Assembly: GCA_002435595.1 (NCBI GenBank)
Contig: DJBL01000094.1
Coordinates: forward strand, 1 to 7,327
DNA: 7,327 nucleotides
From: Stenotrophomonas maltophilia
GTDB lineage: Bacteria > Pseudomonadota > Gammaproteobacteria > Xanthomonadales > Xanthomonadaceae
Direction: 5' to 3'
Shown piece after piece: positions 1 through 7,303 of this stretch. Position numbers and translations under genes: made by a program. A model generated the notes under the pieces. The model was not told where the DNA came from. It saw nothing but the letters and a program-made list of their open reading frames with translations, and did no database searches. The stretch's first letter is position 1. Each line of letters begins with the position of its first letter.

Positions 1-952
1 CAGCGCTGGCCGCACGCGGGCGCGTTGTCGGCGTCGGTGCCGCTGCTGTCGGCTGGGGCGCGGCGGCGGCGGCCATGCGTCGTACCAGCCGCTCCAGTTC
101 GGTGATGCGGCGATGGGCGGCATCCATCTCGGTGCGGGTGGGCATGCCGACCGCCTCGCAGACCCGCTCGATTTCGTGCTGGGTGGCCGCACGCAGGCGC
201 ATCTGCGCATTGCCCAGCGCGGCATACACCTGCTGGAACGGCTCGGACAGCGCGACCTTGGCGTACGCCTCCTCGGCCGCCTCGATCCACAGGTCGAACA
301 TCGCCCGCGCACTGGTCAGCTGGTTGCCCGGCTGCTCGTGTTCGGCCAGGCGCTGCTCGAACAGCGCGAAGGCATCCTCCAGCGCCTGCTTGATCTGATC
401 CACATAGTCGCGCGAATGCGCCTGGTAGTCCTGCTGGGCACGCAGCAGGGCCTGCCAGCGTGCCTGGTGTTCGCGCCCGGGGCCGAATGCGGGGCTCTGC
501 AGCCACGGCCCCAGGTCACGTTGAAGGGTTTCCAGCAGCGCGAACAGGTCCGGGCCACCGGCCTGGGTGTGCCCGCGCGCGCCCTGCAGCATCCACTGCA
601 GCAGGCCGTCGCCCTGCCCTTCCACGGCCTGTTTCCAGGCCTGGGCCACGTCGGCGCTGCTGGCATCGCGGCCGGCGAACTGCGCGGCCACCTGCTGCAT
701 GGTGCCGTACCAGCCACCGGCCTGCTCGCGGAAGCGGCGTACGGCCTCATCGGCCGGGGCGCTGGTCGCATCGGGCATCATCCGCGCCCAACCATCGATG
801 GCCTGCTGCCAGCTGCCCTGCCCCGGCGAGGCGGGGCCGGCTGCGCCGGGCGGCACCGCGGCATGCCGCAGCGCATCGCCCCAGGCACCGAAATACTGCC
901 GGGCCAGGGCTTCGAAATCGCCGGCGTTGCCGCCGCTGCCGGCGGTGCTCAT
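1..952 (-). CDS. phaE: Class III polyhydroxyalkanoate synthase subunit PhaE (3' part beyond the left edge)
   Basis: PhaE forms the active class III PHA synthase with the catalytic subunit PhaC, polymerising hydroxyacyl-CoA at the surface of cytoplasmic storage granules. PhaE itself carries no catalytic triad. Reading the minus strand from the ATG at 952-950 gives 317 uninterrupted codons to the edge. The protein starts MSTAGSGGNAGDFEALARQY, is rich in Gln, Trp and Ala helices, and carries near its visible C-terminus the segment GMPTRTEMDAAHRRITELER, a coiled-coil-like stretch typical of PhaE. After that comes an Ala/Pro/Thr-rich low-complexity tail, still open at base 2. The start is supported by GGAG seven bases upstream. 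It lies 52 bp downstream of pssA on the same strand, so co-transcription is likely. By analogy with other class III loci, phaC should follow to the left, but that is not visible. The family call rests on remembered similarity; the end of the gene is missing. Confidence 0.85.
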   Translation of the reverse strand, partial: MSTAGSGGNAGDFEALARQYFGAWGDALRHAAVPPGAAGPASPGQGSWQQAIDGWARMMPDATSAPADEAVRRFREQAGGWYGTMQQVAAQFAGRDASSADVAQAWKQAVEGQGDGLLQWMLQGARGHTQAGGPDLFALLETLQRDLGPWLQSPAFGPGREHQARWQALLRAQQDYQAHSRDYVDQIKQALEDAFALFEQRLAEHEQPGNQLTSARAMFDLWIEAAEEAYAKVALSEPFQQVYAALGNAQMRLRAATQHEIERVCEAVGMPTRTEMDAAHRRITELERLVRRMAAAAAPQPTAAAPTPTTRPRAASA

Positions 953-959
953 CGGCGCG

Positions 960-963
960 CTCC
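960..963 (-). promoter_or_regulatory. Ribosome binding site of phaE
   Basis: GGAG on the minus strand with a 7-base spacer to the ATG at 952-950. No other in-frame ATG lies in the short gap to pssA, so this site fixes the phaE start. Confidence 0.7.
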
Positions 964-1004
964 AGGCACGGTCGGGAGGGGCATGGACATGGAAGCGCTC
1001 AGGC

Positions 1005-1619
1005 TCACGGCTTGGGGATGCGCAGGGTCTTGCTGATCATCAGCGAACCGGACAGCGCGAACAACAGCACCATCGGGTGCAGCTGCCACGGGCCCAGCTG
1101 CCACTGGCCCAGCCACAGGTCCTGGCCGATCGCGCCCATGCTGGCCGCCACCGCCAGCACCACCACCAGCGCCAGGCTGGTCGGGATGGGCGTGCCTTCA
1201 AAGTACGGCACCTTGTCGCCTTCACCGGCCAGGGCTTCGGCAGTCACGTTGTAGCGCGCCAGCCGGCTCACCCCGCAGCACACGAAATAGCTCAGCACCA
1301 GCCAGTCCCAGCCGCCCTGCATGCCGCAGGCATAGGCCAGCGCGGCCGGGGCCACGCCGAAGGAAATGATGTCCGAGAGCGAATCCAGCTCGCGGCCGAG
1401 GGTGGAGCTGGATTTGCGCCAGCGTGCGATGCACCCGTCCAGTGCATCGAAGATGAAGGCCAGCGGGATCAGCGCCATGCCGAACAGCAGGTAGCTGCGT
1501 TCGCCGTCCTGCAGGAAGCGCATGGCCGCAAACACCGCGCCAGTGCCGCAGAACGCGTTGGCCAGGGTGAACCAGTCCGCCAGGTGGAACTCGCGCAGCA
1601 TCGAGAAGTGACGTTTCAT
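1005..1619 (-). CDS. pssA: CDP-diacylglycerol-serine O-phosphatidyltransferase (phosphatidylserine synthase)
   Basis: PssA joins CDP-diacylglycerol and L-serine to give phosphatidylserine and CMP at the inner membrane. This is the committed step towards phosphatidylethanolamine. The 204-residue protein has the complete CDP-alcohol phosphatidyltransferase signature D58xxD61G62xxA65R66-x8-G75xxxD79xxxD83, which binds the metal ions and CDP. Downstream segments RLARYNVT (119-126) and YFEGTPIPTS (139-148) are characteristic of the PssA subgroup rather than PgsA. Hydrophobic stretches near residues 20-34, 44-57, 84-112, 148-165 and 183-197 fit a multi-pass membrane enzyme. The length suits the membrane-embedded (Bacillus-type) enzyme, not the larger phospholipase-D-like PssA of E. 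coli. The start is less certain than the identity: the ATG at 1619 has no clear Shine-Dalgarno, and a second ATG is codon 7. phaE follows after 52 bp on the same strand. Three DnaA-like boxes lie about 175-220 bp upstream. Confidence 0.93.
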   Translation of the reverse strand: MKRHFSMLREFHLADWFTLANAFCGTGAVFAAMRFLQDGERSYLLFGMALIPLAFIFDALDGCIARWRKSSSTLGRELDSLSDIISFGVAPAALAYACGMQGGWDWLVLSYFVCCGVSRLARYNVTAEALAGEGDKVPYFEGTPIPTSLALVVVLAVAASMGAIGQDLWLGQWQLGPWQLHPMVLLFALSGSLMISKTLRIPKP

Positions 1620-1792
1620 GGAAGATCTGTAGACGGCAATCGCAAGAGAGTACCGCGCCCGGCCCGAACCGCGACAGAGCGGGGAGGCGTCGGGGGCGCC
1701 CGGACCTTGGCGCTGCCTTCACGCGGGCATGACCGACGGTGAATTTTTGGCCACCCATCTTGACAGCGAGGTGCTGCGGGGGCTGCCACGGC

Positions 1793-1838
1793 TTATCCAC
1801 AAACTTGCGCACCAGTCATCCACACCCCCTGTGGACAA
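1793..1838. promoter_or_regulatory. Cluster of three DnaA-box-like sites
   Basis: Within 46 bp there is TTATCCACA at 1793-1801, an exact match to the strong E. coli DnaA-box consensus TTWTNCACA. TCATCCACA at 1816-1824 has one mismatch. TGTGGACAA at 1830-1838 is TTGTCCACA on the minus strand, also with one mismatch. The sites are 23 and 14 bp apart centre to centre. The flanking genes are not dnaA, dnaN or rpmH, so this is unlikely to be the chromosomal origin. A DnaA-regulated promoter or a DnaA-titrating site is possible. The sequences are certain; binding is inferred. Confidence 0.5.
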
Positions 1839-1862
1839 CTCCGTCTCAATAGACGCGACAGT

Positions 1863-1880
1863 GGTGATCTGGTGATCACC
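1863..1880. repeat. GGTGATC direct repeat ending in the palindrome GGTGATCACC
   Basis: GGTGATC occurs at 1863-1869 and again at 1871-1877. The second copy forms the left half of the perfect 10-bp palindrome GGTGATCACC (1871-1880). The arrangement resembles an operator with an extra half-site, about 120 bp upstream of the methyltransferase start. No regulator can be named. Confidence 0.4.
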
Positions 1881-1983
1881 GGATGGCATCTGCGACCCGG
1901 CCGCAGGCACTTCGCGCGCGGCGCCGGTTGCGCTATGGTGCGCGGCGGACCCGCCGCCGCCCGTCCTGCCCGCCTCTTGCGAC

Positions 1984-1988
1984 AGGAG
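1984..1988 (+). promoter_or_regulatory. Ribosome binding site deciding the GTG start of the methyltransferase
   Basis: AGGAG with an 8-base spacer to the GTG at 1997. The frame stays open upstream to an ATG at 1883, but the extra 38 residues would be Arg/Pro-rich with no family resemblance. The GTG is therefore the better start. Confidence 0.75.
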
Positions 1989-1996
1989 TTGCCTGC

Positions 1997-2641
1997 GTGC
2001 TGTCCCCCGAACATCTCGCCGCCCAGTTGCGCCACCCGCATGGCGACCATGCCCTGGCCGTGGCCGAATCCATGAACCGCAGCAACGGCGCGCTCAACCA
2101 GGCCGCGATCGCACTGCTGGCCGTCGCGGCGGGCGAACAGGTGCTGGAGATCGGCCCGGGCAATGCCGCCTTCGCCGCTGAGCTGCTGCGCGCGCCCGGC
2201 AGCCGCTATCTGAGTATTGAAATGTCGGCGGCAATGGTCGATGCCGCGCAGGACCGGCTGGCCGGTGCCGGCCTGCAGGCGCGGGCCAGCGTGCAGCTGG
2301 GCGACGCCCATGCGCTGGAGATCGACGATGCCTGCATCGATGCCGCACTGGCGGTCAATACGCTGTACTTCTGGGATGACCCCGGCGCACCGTTGGCCGA
2401 GCTGGCGCGGGTGCTGCGCCCCGGTGGGCGACTGTGCCTGGCCTTCGGCGATGCCGCCTTCATGCGCACCCTGCCCTTCACCGCGCACCACTTCCACCTG
2501 CACGAGCTGGCCACGGTGGAGCTGGCACTGCGCAGCAGCGGGCTGCGGGTGTGCGGGTGGCGTGCGCACCGGGAAACCGGCCTCAGCAATGACGGGCGCC
2601 CGGTGCAGAAGCACTTCCATCTGCTGCTGGCGCGGCGGTAA
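1997..2641 (+). CDS. Class I SAM-dependent methyltransferase, substrate unknown
   Basis: This 214-residue cytoplasmic protein has the Rossmann-type methyltransferase core. Motif I is VLEIGPGN (49-56), the glycine-rich loop that holds S-adenosylmethionine. The acidic residue ending strand 2 is Glu75 in YLSIEMS, expected to bind the ribose hydroxyls. GDAHAL (102-107) contacts the adenine region. Motif IV is LAVNTLYFWDDP (118-129), and RVLRPGGRLCLAF (138-150) is the usual post-motif hairpin, as in Methyltransf_11 and UbiE/COQ5-type enzymes. The short helical N-terminus (ALAVAESMNRSNGALNQAAI, 19-38) probably caps the active site. Nothing identifies the methyl acceptor. The gene stands alone on its strand, divergent from pssA and convergent with the NUDIX gene, 19 bp from that gene's stop codon. 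Cofactor use is well supported; the substrate is open. Confidence 0.88.
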   Translation: MLSPEHLAAQLRHPHGDHALAVAESMNRSNGALNQAAIALLAVAAGEQVLEIGPGNAAFAAELLRAPGSRYLSIEMSAAMVDAAQDRLAGAGLQARASVQLGDAHALEIDDACIDAALAVNTLYFWDDPGAPLAELARVLRPGGRLCLAFGDAAFMRTLPFTAHHFHLHELATVELALRSSGLRVCGWRAHRETGLSNDGRPVQKHFHLLLARR

Positions 2642-2664
2642 TCCCGGCCGGCGGCCGGTACTAC
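2641..2664 (-). repeat. SMAG-type palindromic element in the convergent gap
   Basis: On the minus strand the element reads GTAG (2664-2661), TA, CCGGCC, loop GCC, GGCCGG (to 2644), then GAT. This is the layout of the Stenotrophomonas SMAG (GTAG) family of short repeated palindromes. It fills the gap between the methyltransferase and NUDIX stop codons. The TAG of its GTAG is the NUDIX stop codon, and its last base coincides with the final base of the methyltransferase TAA. The 6-bp GC stem could act as a weak terminator or 3'-end RNA stabiliser for both genes, although no T-tract follows. It shares its architecture with the copy at 7304-7327. Confidence 0.8.
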
Positions 2665-3149
2665 AGGCGGGTGAAGCTCCAGGACTCCATCGCACCGTCG
2701 CGGTACGGCATGACGCCGTGGAAGGCGCGCGGGTCCTCGCCGAACACCAGCGGCAGGAAGCTGCGATCGCCTTCCCACAGCGGCAGGGTGTCGAGCTTGT
2801 CCAGGTCCACCCACTCCAGGGTGCCTTCCGGGTTGGAGGTCAGCGGCGTCCCGGTGAAGTCGTCGATGATGAACACAAAGCCGAACCAGTCCTCGCCGTT
2901 CTTGCCGAAGCCGGGCCAGCTGATCGTGCCGCGCAGGCGCATCGCCCCGCATTCGATGCCGGCTTCTTCGCGGATCTCCCGGCGCATGCAGGCGGCGGCG
3001 TCCTCGTCACGCTCCATCTTGCCGCCCAGCCCGTTGTACTTGCCCAGGTGCAGGTCGCCGGGACGCGCATTGCGGTGGATCATCAGGGCCTGGGTGCCAT
3101 CGGGCGACAGCACGTAGCCAAGGGTGGCCATGATCGGGGTGTAGGGCAT
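2661..3149 (-). CDS. NUDIX hydrolase, MutX-like (probable 8-oxo-dGTP diphosphatase)
   Basis: NUDIX enzymes cleave nucleoside diphosphates linked to another group, releasing phosphate or a nucleotide. This 162-residue protein has a perfect NUDIX box: G43-x5-E49-x7-R57-E58-I59-R60-E61-E62-A63-G64-I65, with the REIREE glutamates as metal ligands. Just before it, HLGKYNGLGGKMERDE resembles the MTH1/MutX group. The later segments EGTLEWVDLDKLDTLPLWEGD and FHGVMPYRDG also recall Streptococcus MutX. Removal of 8-oxo-dGTP is therefore the favoured role, but other oxidised or modified nucleotides are possible. There is no clear Shine-Dalgarno before the ATG at 3149, and codon 7 is another ATG with no better site. 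It follows the DUF1249 gene by 54 bp on the same strand, so the two are probably co-transcribed. Its TAG stop is embedded in a SMAG element. Confidence 0.87.
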   Translation of the reverse strand: MPYTPIMATLGYVLSPDGTQALMIHRNARPGDLHLGKYNGLGGKMERDEDAAACMRREIREEAGIECGAMRLRGTISWPGFGKNGEDWFGFVFIIDDFTGTPLTSNPEGTLEWVDLDKLDTLPLWEGDRSFLPLVFGEDPRAFHGVMPYRDGAMESWSFTRL

Positions 3150-3203
3150 GACAGGCTCGCGGGACGCAAACCCCGATTATGCGCGATCGGCGCGCCTGGC
3201 CGC

Positions 3204-3716
3204 TCAGCCGGCCACGGGGGTGCGCCGGGTGTCGGCCGGCGCCGGCAGCGCATCGGCGTCGCGGCGCAGGGTGGCCACGCCGTGGCCGCGCTCGGCCAGG
3301 TACTCCAGCCATTTGCCGAGGAAGGTGTTCATCCGCATGCGGTGGCTGATCAGCTCCGCCGGCGGCGGGTACATGCCCACCACGTCCTGCCAGCGGCGGC
3401 CGACGTAACAGTGGGTGGTTTCGGCCTGGCGCGCATCGCGGTACAGGCGCACGTAGGCCGAGGGGTCCGGCTGGCCGGTGACCGGGTCGGCGAAGTCATA
3501 GGTCAGCCGCAGCTCCACGGTGTAGCGGTGGCACTCGATGACGTCCAGGCGTACATCCAGGCCGTCGCCCACCGAGGACACGTAGCTGCCGGGCACCAGT
3601 TCGGCCGGTGCGAACAGCCGCACCAGGTGCTGGTAGTTCTCCGCATACAGCCCCATCAGCCAGCTCAGGCGGCTGAGCCTGGGGATGCGTTCGATGCGGG
3701 GGGATGCCTGGGCCAT
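3204..3716 (-). CDS. DUF1249 family protein (YqiB-like), function unknown
   Basis: This 170-residue soluble protein has no signal peptide or membrane segment. It resembles the DUF1249 family, whose E. coli member is YqiB. The family pattern is visible as LYAENYQHLVRLF (23-35), the two-strand region DVRLDVIECHRYTVELRLTY (54-73), YVRLYRDARQAE (88-99) and the C-terminal helix RMNTFLGKWLEYLAERGHG (128-146). The last 25 residues are Pro/Ala/Arg-rich and probably disordered. No catalytic motif is apparent. In E. coli yqiB sits beside nudF, a NUDIX ADP-ribose pyrophosphatase; here too a NUDIX gene is the immediate neighbour, though of a different subfamily. The ATG at 3716 is preceded by AGGA with a 7-base spacer, inside an unusual tandem duplication. 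Confidence 0.82.
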   Translation of the reverse strand: MAQASPRIERIPRLSRLSWLMGLYAENYQHLVRLFAPAELVPGSYVSSVGDGLDVRLDVIECHRYTVELRLTYDFADPVTGQPDPSAYVRLYRDARQAETTHCYVGRRWQDVVGMYPPPAELISHRMRMNTFLGKWLEYLAERGHGVATLRRDADALPAPADTRRTPVAG

Positions 3717-3721
3717 GTCTC

Positions 3722-3749
3722 GATCCTACAACGTTGATCCTCCAACGTG
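3722..3749 (-). repeat. 14-bp tandem duplication covering the DUF1249 ribosome binding site
   Basis: On the plus strand GATCCTACAACGTT (3722-3735) is followed directly by GATCCTCCAACGTG (3736-3749), two mismatches in 14. On the minus strand each copy carries a Shine-Dalgarno-like core. The distal copy has GGAGGA (3743-3738) and the proximal one AGGA (3727-3724), 7 bases from the ATG. The proximal site is the usable one for the annotated start. Confidence 0.75.
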
Positions 3750-3840
3750 GGGGCGGCCAGGCCCCGGCCAAAGGGGGGGCGGTGGTGTCGACCCCAACCG
3801 CTGCCCGCCCCGCTCCACGGCCAGCAGCGCCCGCAGCAGA

Positions 3841-3878
3841 CCACCATGGTGGATCGTGCGCGCGGTGCGCGCGCACCG
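3841..3878. repeat. Two adjacent perfect palindromes in the ppsR-DUF1249 gap
   Basis: CCACCATGGTGG (3841-3852) is a perfect 12-bp palindrome. CGGTGCGCGCGCACCG (3863-3878) is a perfect 16-bp palindrome, 10 bp away. They lie just downstream of the ppsR stop and upstream of the DUF1249 start, both on the minus strand. As RNA the second could fold into a GC hairpin ending ppsR, but no T-run follows. As DNA either could be an operator. The rest of the 171-bp gap (3717-3887) is GC-rich with no identifiable promoter. Confidence 0.5.
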
Positions 3879-3887
3879 GTGCCCCGA

Positions 3888-4709
3888 TCAATACAGCTCG
3901 CGCTGCAGTCCCAGGGTGGTCAGCACCTTGCTGGAAATCTCCTCGATCGAGGTATGGGTGGTGCTCAGGGTCGCGATCCGCTCCATCCGGAACATGGTCT
4001 CGGCCGCGGCCACCTCGCGCTTGCAGGTCTCCAGGTTGGCGTAGCGCGAGTTGGGCCGGCGCTCCTGGCGGATCTGCTGCAGCCGGTCCGGGTCGATGGT
4101 CAGGCCGAACAGCTTCTTGCGGTAGGGCCGCAGCCGGGGCGGCAGGCGGTCGTGCTCCAGGTCCTCGTCGGTGAGCGGGTAATTGGCCGCGCGCACCCCG
4201 TAATGCAGGGCCAGATAGATGCAGGTGGGGGTCTTGCCGGCCCGCGACACGGCCACCAGGATCACGTCGGCGTCGTCGTAGTTGATGGCGATGCCGTCGT
4301 CATGGGTCAGCGCGAAGTTCATCGCGTTGATGCGCCGGTGGTAGGTCTCGAAGTCGACCATGCCGTGCGCCTGGCCCACCCGGGAGTGCCGGTTGACCGC
4401 CAGTTCGCGCTCCAGCGGCTCGATGAAGGGGGCGAACACATCCAGCATGAGCCCGCCGCTTTCGGCCAGGATCACGCTCAGGCCGCTGTCCACGCAGGAA
4501 CTGACCACGATCGGGCGGACCTGGTAGCGCTCCCCGGCCGCGCGGATCCGTTCGCAGGCTTCGCGGGCCTTTTCGGGGTCGTCGATGAACGACATGCGGT
4601 CGGTAATGAAGCTGAACCCGGAGAACTGGGTCAGGAGGCTATGCCCAATGGTTTCAGCGGTGATACCGGTTCCATCGGACACGTAGAACACCGGACGGAT
4701 CGTCGACAT
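3888..4709 (-). CDS. ppsR: PEP synthase regulatory protein, bifunctional kinase/pyrophosphorylase
   Basis: PpsR (DUF299 family) inactivates PEP synthase by ADP-dependent phosphorylation of a threonine beside its catalytic histidine, and reactivates it by a phosphate-dependent reaction releasing pyrophosphate. The 273-residue length is normal. Family landmarks are VFYVSDGTGITAETIGHSLL (7-26), HGMVDFETYHRRINAMNFAL (115-134), the nucleotide-binding loop AVSRAGKTPTCIYLA (153-167), RAANYPLTDEDL (173-184) and KKLFGLTIDPDRL (198-210). The first loop residue is Ala153, where E. coli-type proteins have Gly (GVSRxGKT); Lys159 and Thr160 are kept. The ATG at 4709 is preceded by AAAGG four bases away and by a G-run further up. 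The target gene ppsA lies divergently 144 bp away, the classic arrangement, so identity is very secure. Confidence 0.96.
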   Translation of the reverse strand: MSTIRPVFYVSDGTGITAETIGHSLLTQFSGFSFITDRMSFIDDPEKAREACERIRAAGERYQVRPIVVSSCVDSGLSVILAESGGLMLDVFAPFIEPLERELAVNRHSRVGQAHGMVDFETYHRRINAMNFALTHDDGIAINYDDADVILVAVSRAGKTPTCIYLALHYGVRAANYPLTDEDLEHDRLPPRLRPYRKKLFGLTIDPDRLQQIRQERRPNSRYANLETCKREVAAAETMFRMERIATLSTTHTSIEEISSKVLTTLGLQRELY

Positions 4710-4853
4710 GCGCCTTTTACCCCCTCTGAAGCTTAAAAAGGCCGTCGATACAAGCTTGTGCCGACAGCGGTCTGCCCGGCATCATATCGGCTTCTTCCTA
4801 CGGACGTGGCCATCCAAGCCCGCCTCGGGCGATGGCCAAACGGAGCATCGCGC
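4710..4853. promoter_or_regulatory. Divergent control region between ppsR and ppsA
   Basis: This 144-bp region must hold the ppsA and ppsR promoters unless they are further inside genes. On the minus strand TATGAT (4786-4781) is a good -10 candidate for ppsR, but no convincing -35 sits 16-18 bp upstream. On the plus strand TTGTGC (4756-4761) and CATCAT (4780-4785) with an 18-bp spacer form a weak candidate for ppsA. AAGCTT occurs at 4729-4734 and 4752-4757, the second inside the 10-bp palindrome ACAAGCTTGT (4750-4759). These are suggestive of control sites but unproven. Confidence 0.35.
4842..4845 (+). promoter_or_regulatory. Ribosome binding site deciding the TTG start of ppsA
   Basis: GGAG with an 8-base spacer to TTG at 4854. 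The frame is open upstream to a GTG at 4758, but those 32 residues have no family match. Starting at the TTG gives 792 residues, the same length as E. coli PpsA. No ATG lies near the conserved N-terminus. Confidence 0.75.
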
Positions 4854-7232
<2,379 letters not shown>

Positions 7233-7250
7233 TCCAGCCAGACCGGCAGC

Positions 7251-7285
7251 AAACAGAACCCCGCGCAAGCGGGGTTTTGTTTTGT
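7251..7285 (+). terminator. Rho-independent terminator of ppsA
   Basis: The core stem is AACCCCGC (7257-7264), loop GCAA, GCGGGGTT (7269-7276), followed by TTGTTTTGT. The arms extend outward by six more pairs, one a G-T wobble, to 7251 and 7282. The flanking A-rich and T-rich arms mean it could also stop transcripts from the opposite strand. Confidence 0.9.
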
Positions 7286-7303
7286 ATGGCCGGCACCGGC
7301 CCG

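Larger units (their letters stand above)
1620..1996. other. Divergent non-coding region between pssA and the methyltransferase gene
   Basis: This 377-bp stretch separates two divergent genes and should hold both promoters. No frame here reads as a credible protein. The low-complexity open frames that cross it are antiparallel shadows of neighbouring genes. The bases from about 1620 to 1740 show no feature I can name. From 1793 to 1838 there are DnaA-box-like 9-mers, and from 1863 to 1880 a repeat and palindrome. A TTGACA hexamer occurs at 1760-1765 on the plus strand but has no -10 partner at normal spacing. A TATGGT at 1934-1939 could be a -10 for the methyltransferase, but the matching -35 is poor. 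Confidence 0.6.

Noticed and set aside
949..990. A 13-residue reading frame before phaE whose TGA overlaps the phaE ATG as ATGA
   Set aside because: No clear ribosome binding site and too short to support; could be chance, although translational coupling cannot be excluded.
113..1036. Long plus-strand open frames across phaE, for example 307 codons
   Set aside because: Antiparallel shadows of phaE; composition is Arg/Gly/Ala/Pro-rich with no family features, while the minus strand reads as PhaE.
1760..1788. A sigma-70 promoter with TTGACA at 1760-1765
   Set aside because: No TATAAT-like hexamer at 16-18 bp; the sequence there is GC-rich.
1222..1812. A minus-strand frame running from the pssA upstream region into pssA
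   Set aside because: Overlaps pssA out of frame and ends inside it; the upstream part has no domain or credible codon pattern.
1793..1838. Chromosomal replication origin
   Set aside because: Only three boxes, no obvious AT-rich unwinding element, and none of the usual origin neighbours (dnaA, dnaN, rpmH).
2217..3737. A 506-codon plus-strand frame crossing the methyltransferase, NUDIX and DUF1249 genes
   Set aside because: It overlaps three well-supported genes and its protein shows no domain; a chance frame from high GC.
4727..4738. A Cra/FruR operator before ppsA
   Set aside because: TGAAGCTTAA matches only the left half of the known TGAAxCGxTTCA pattern; too weak to call.
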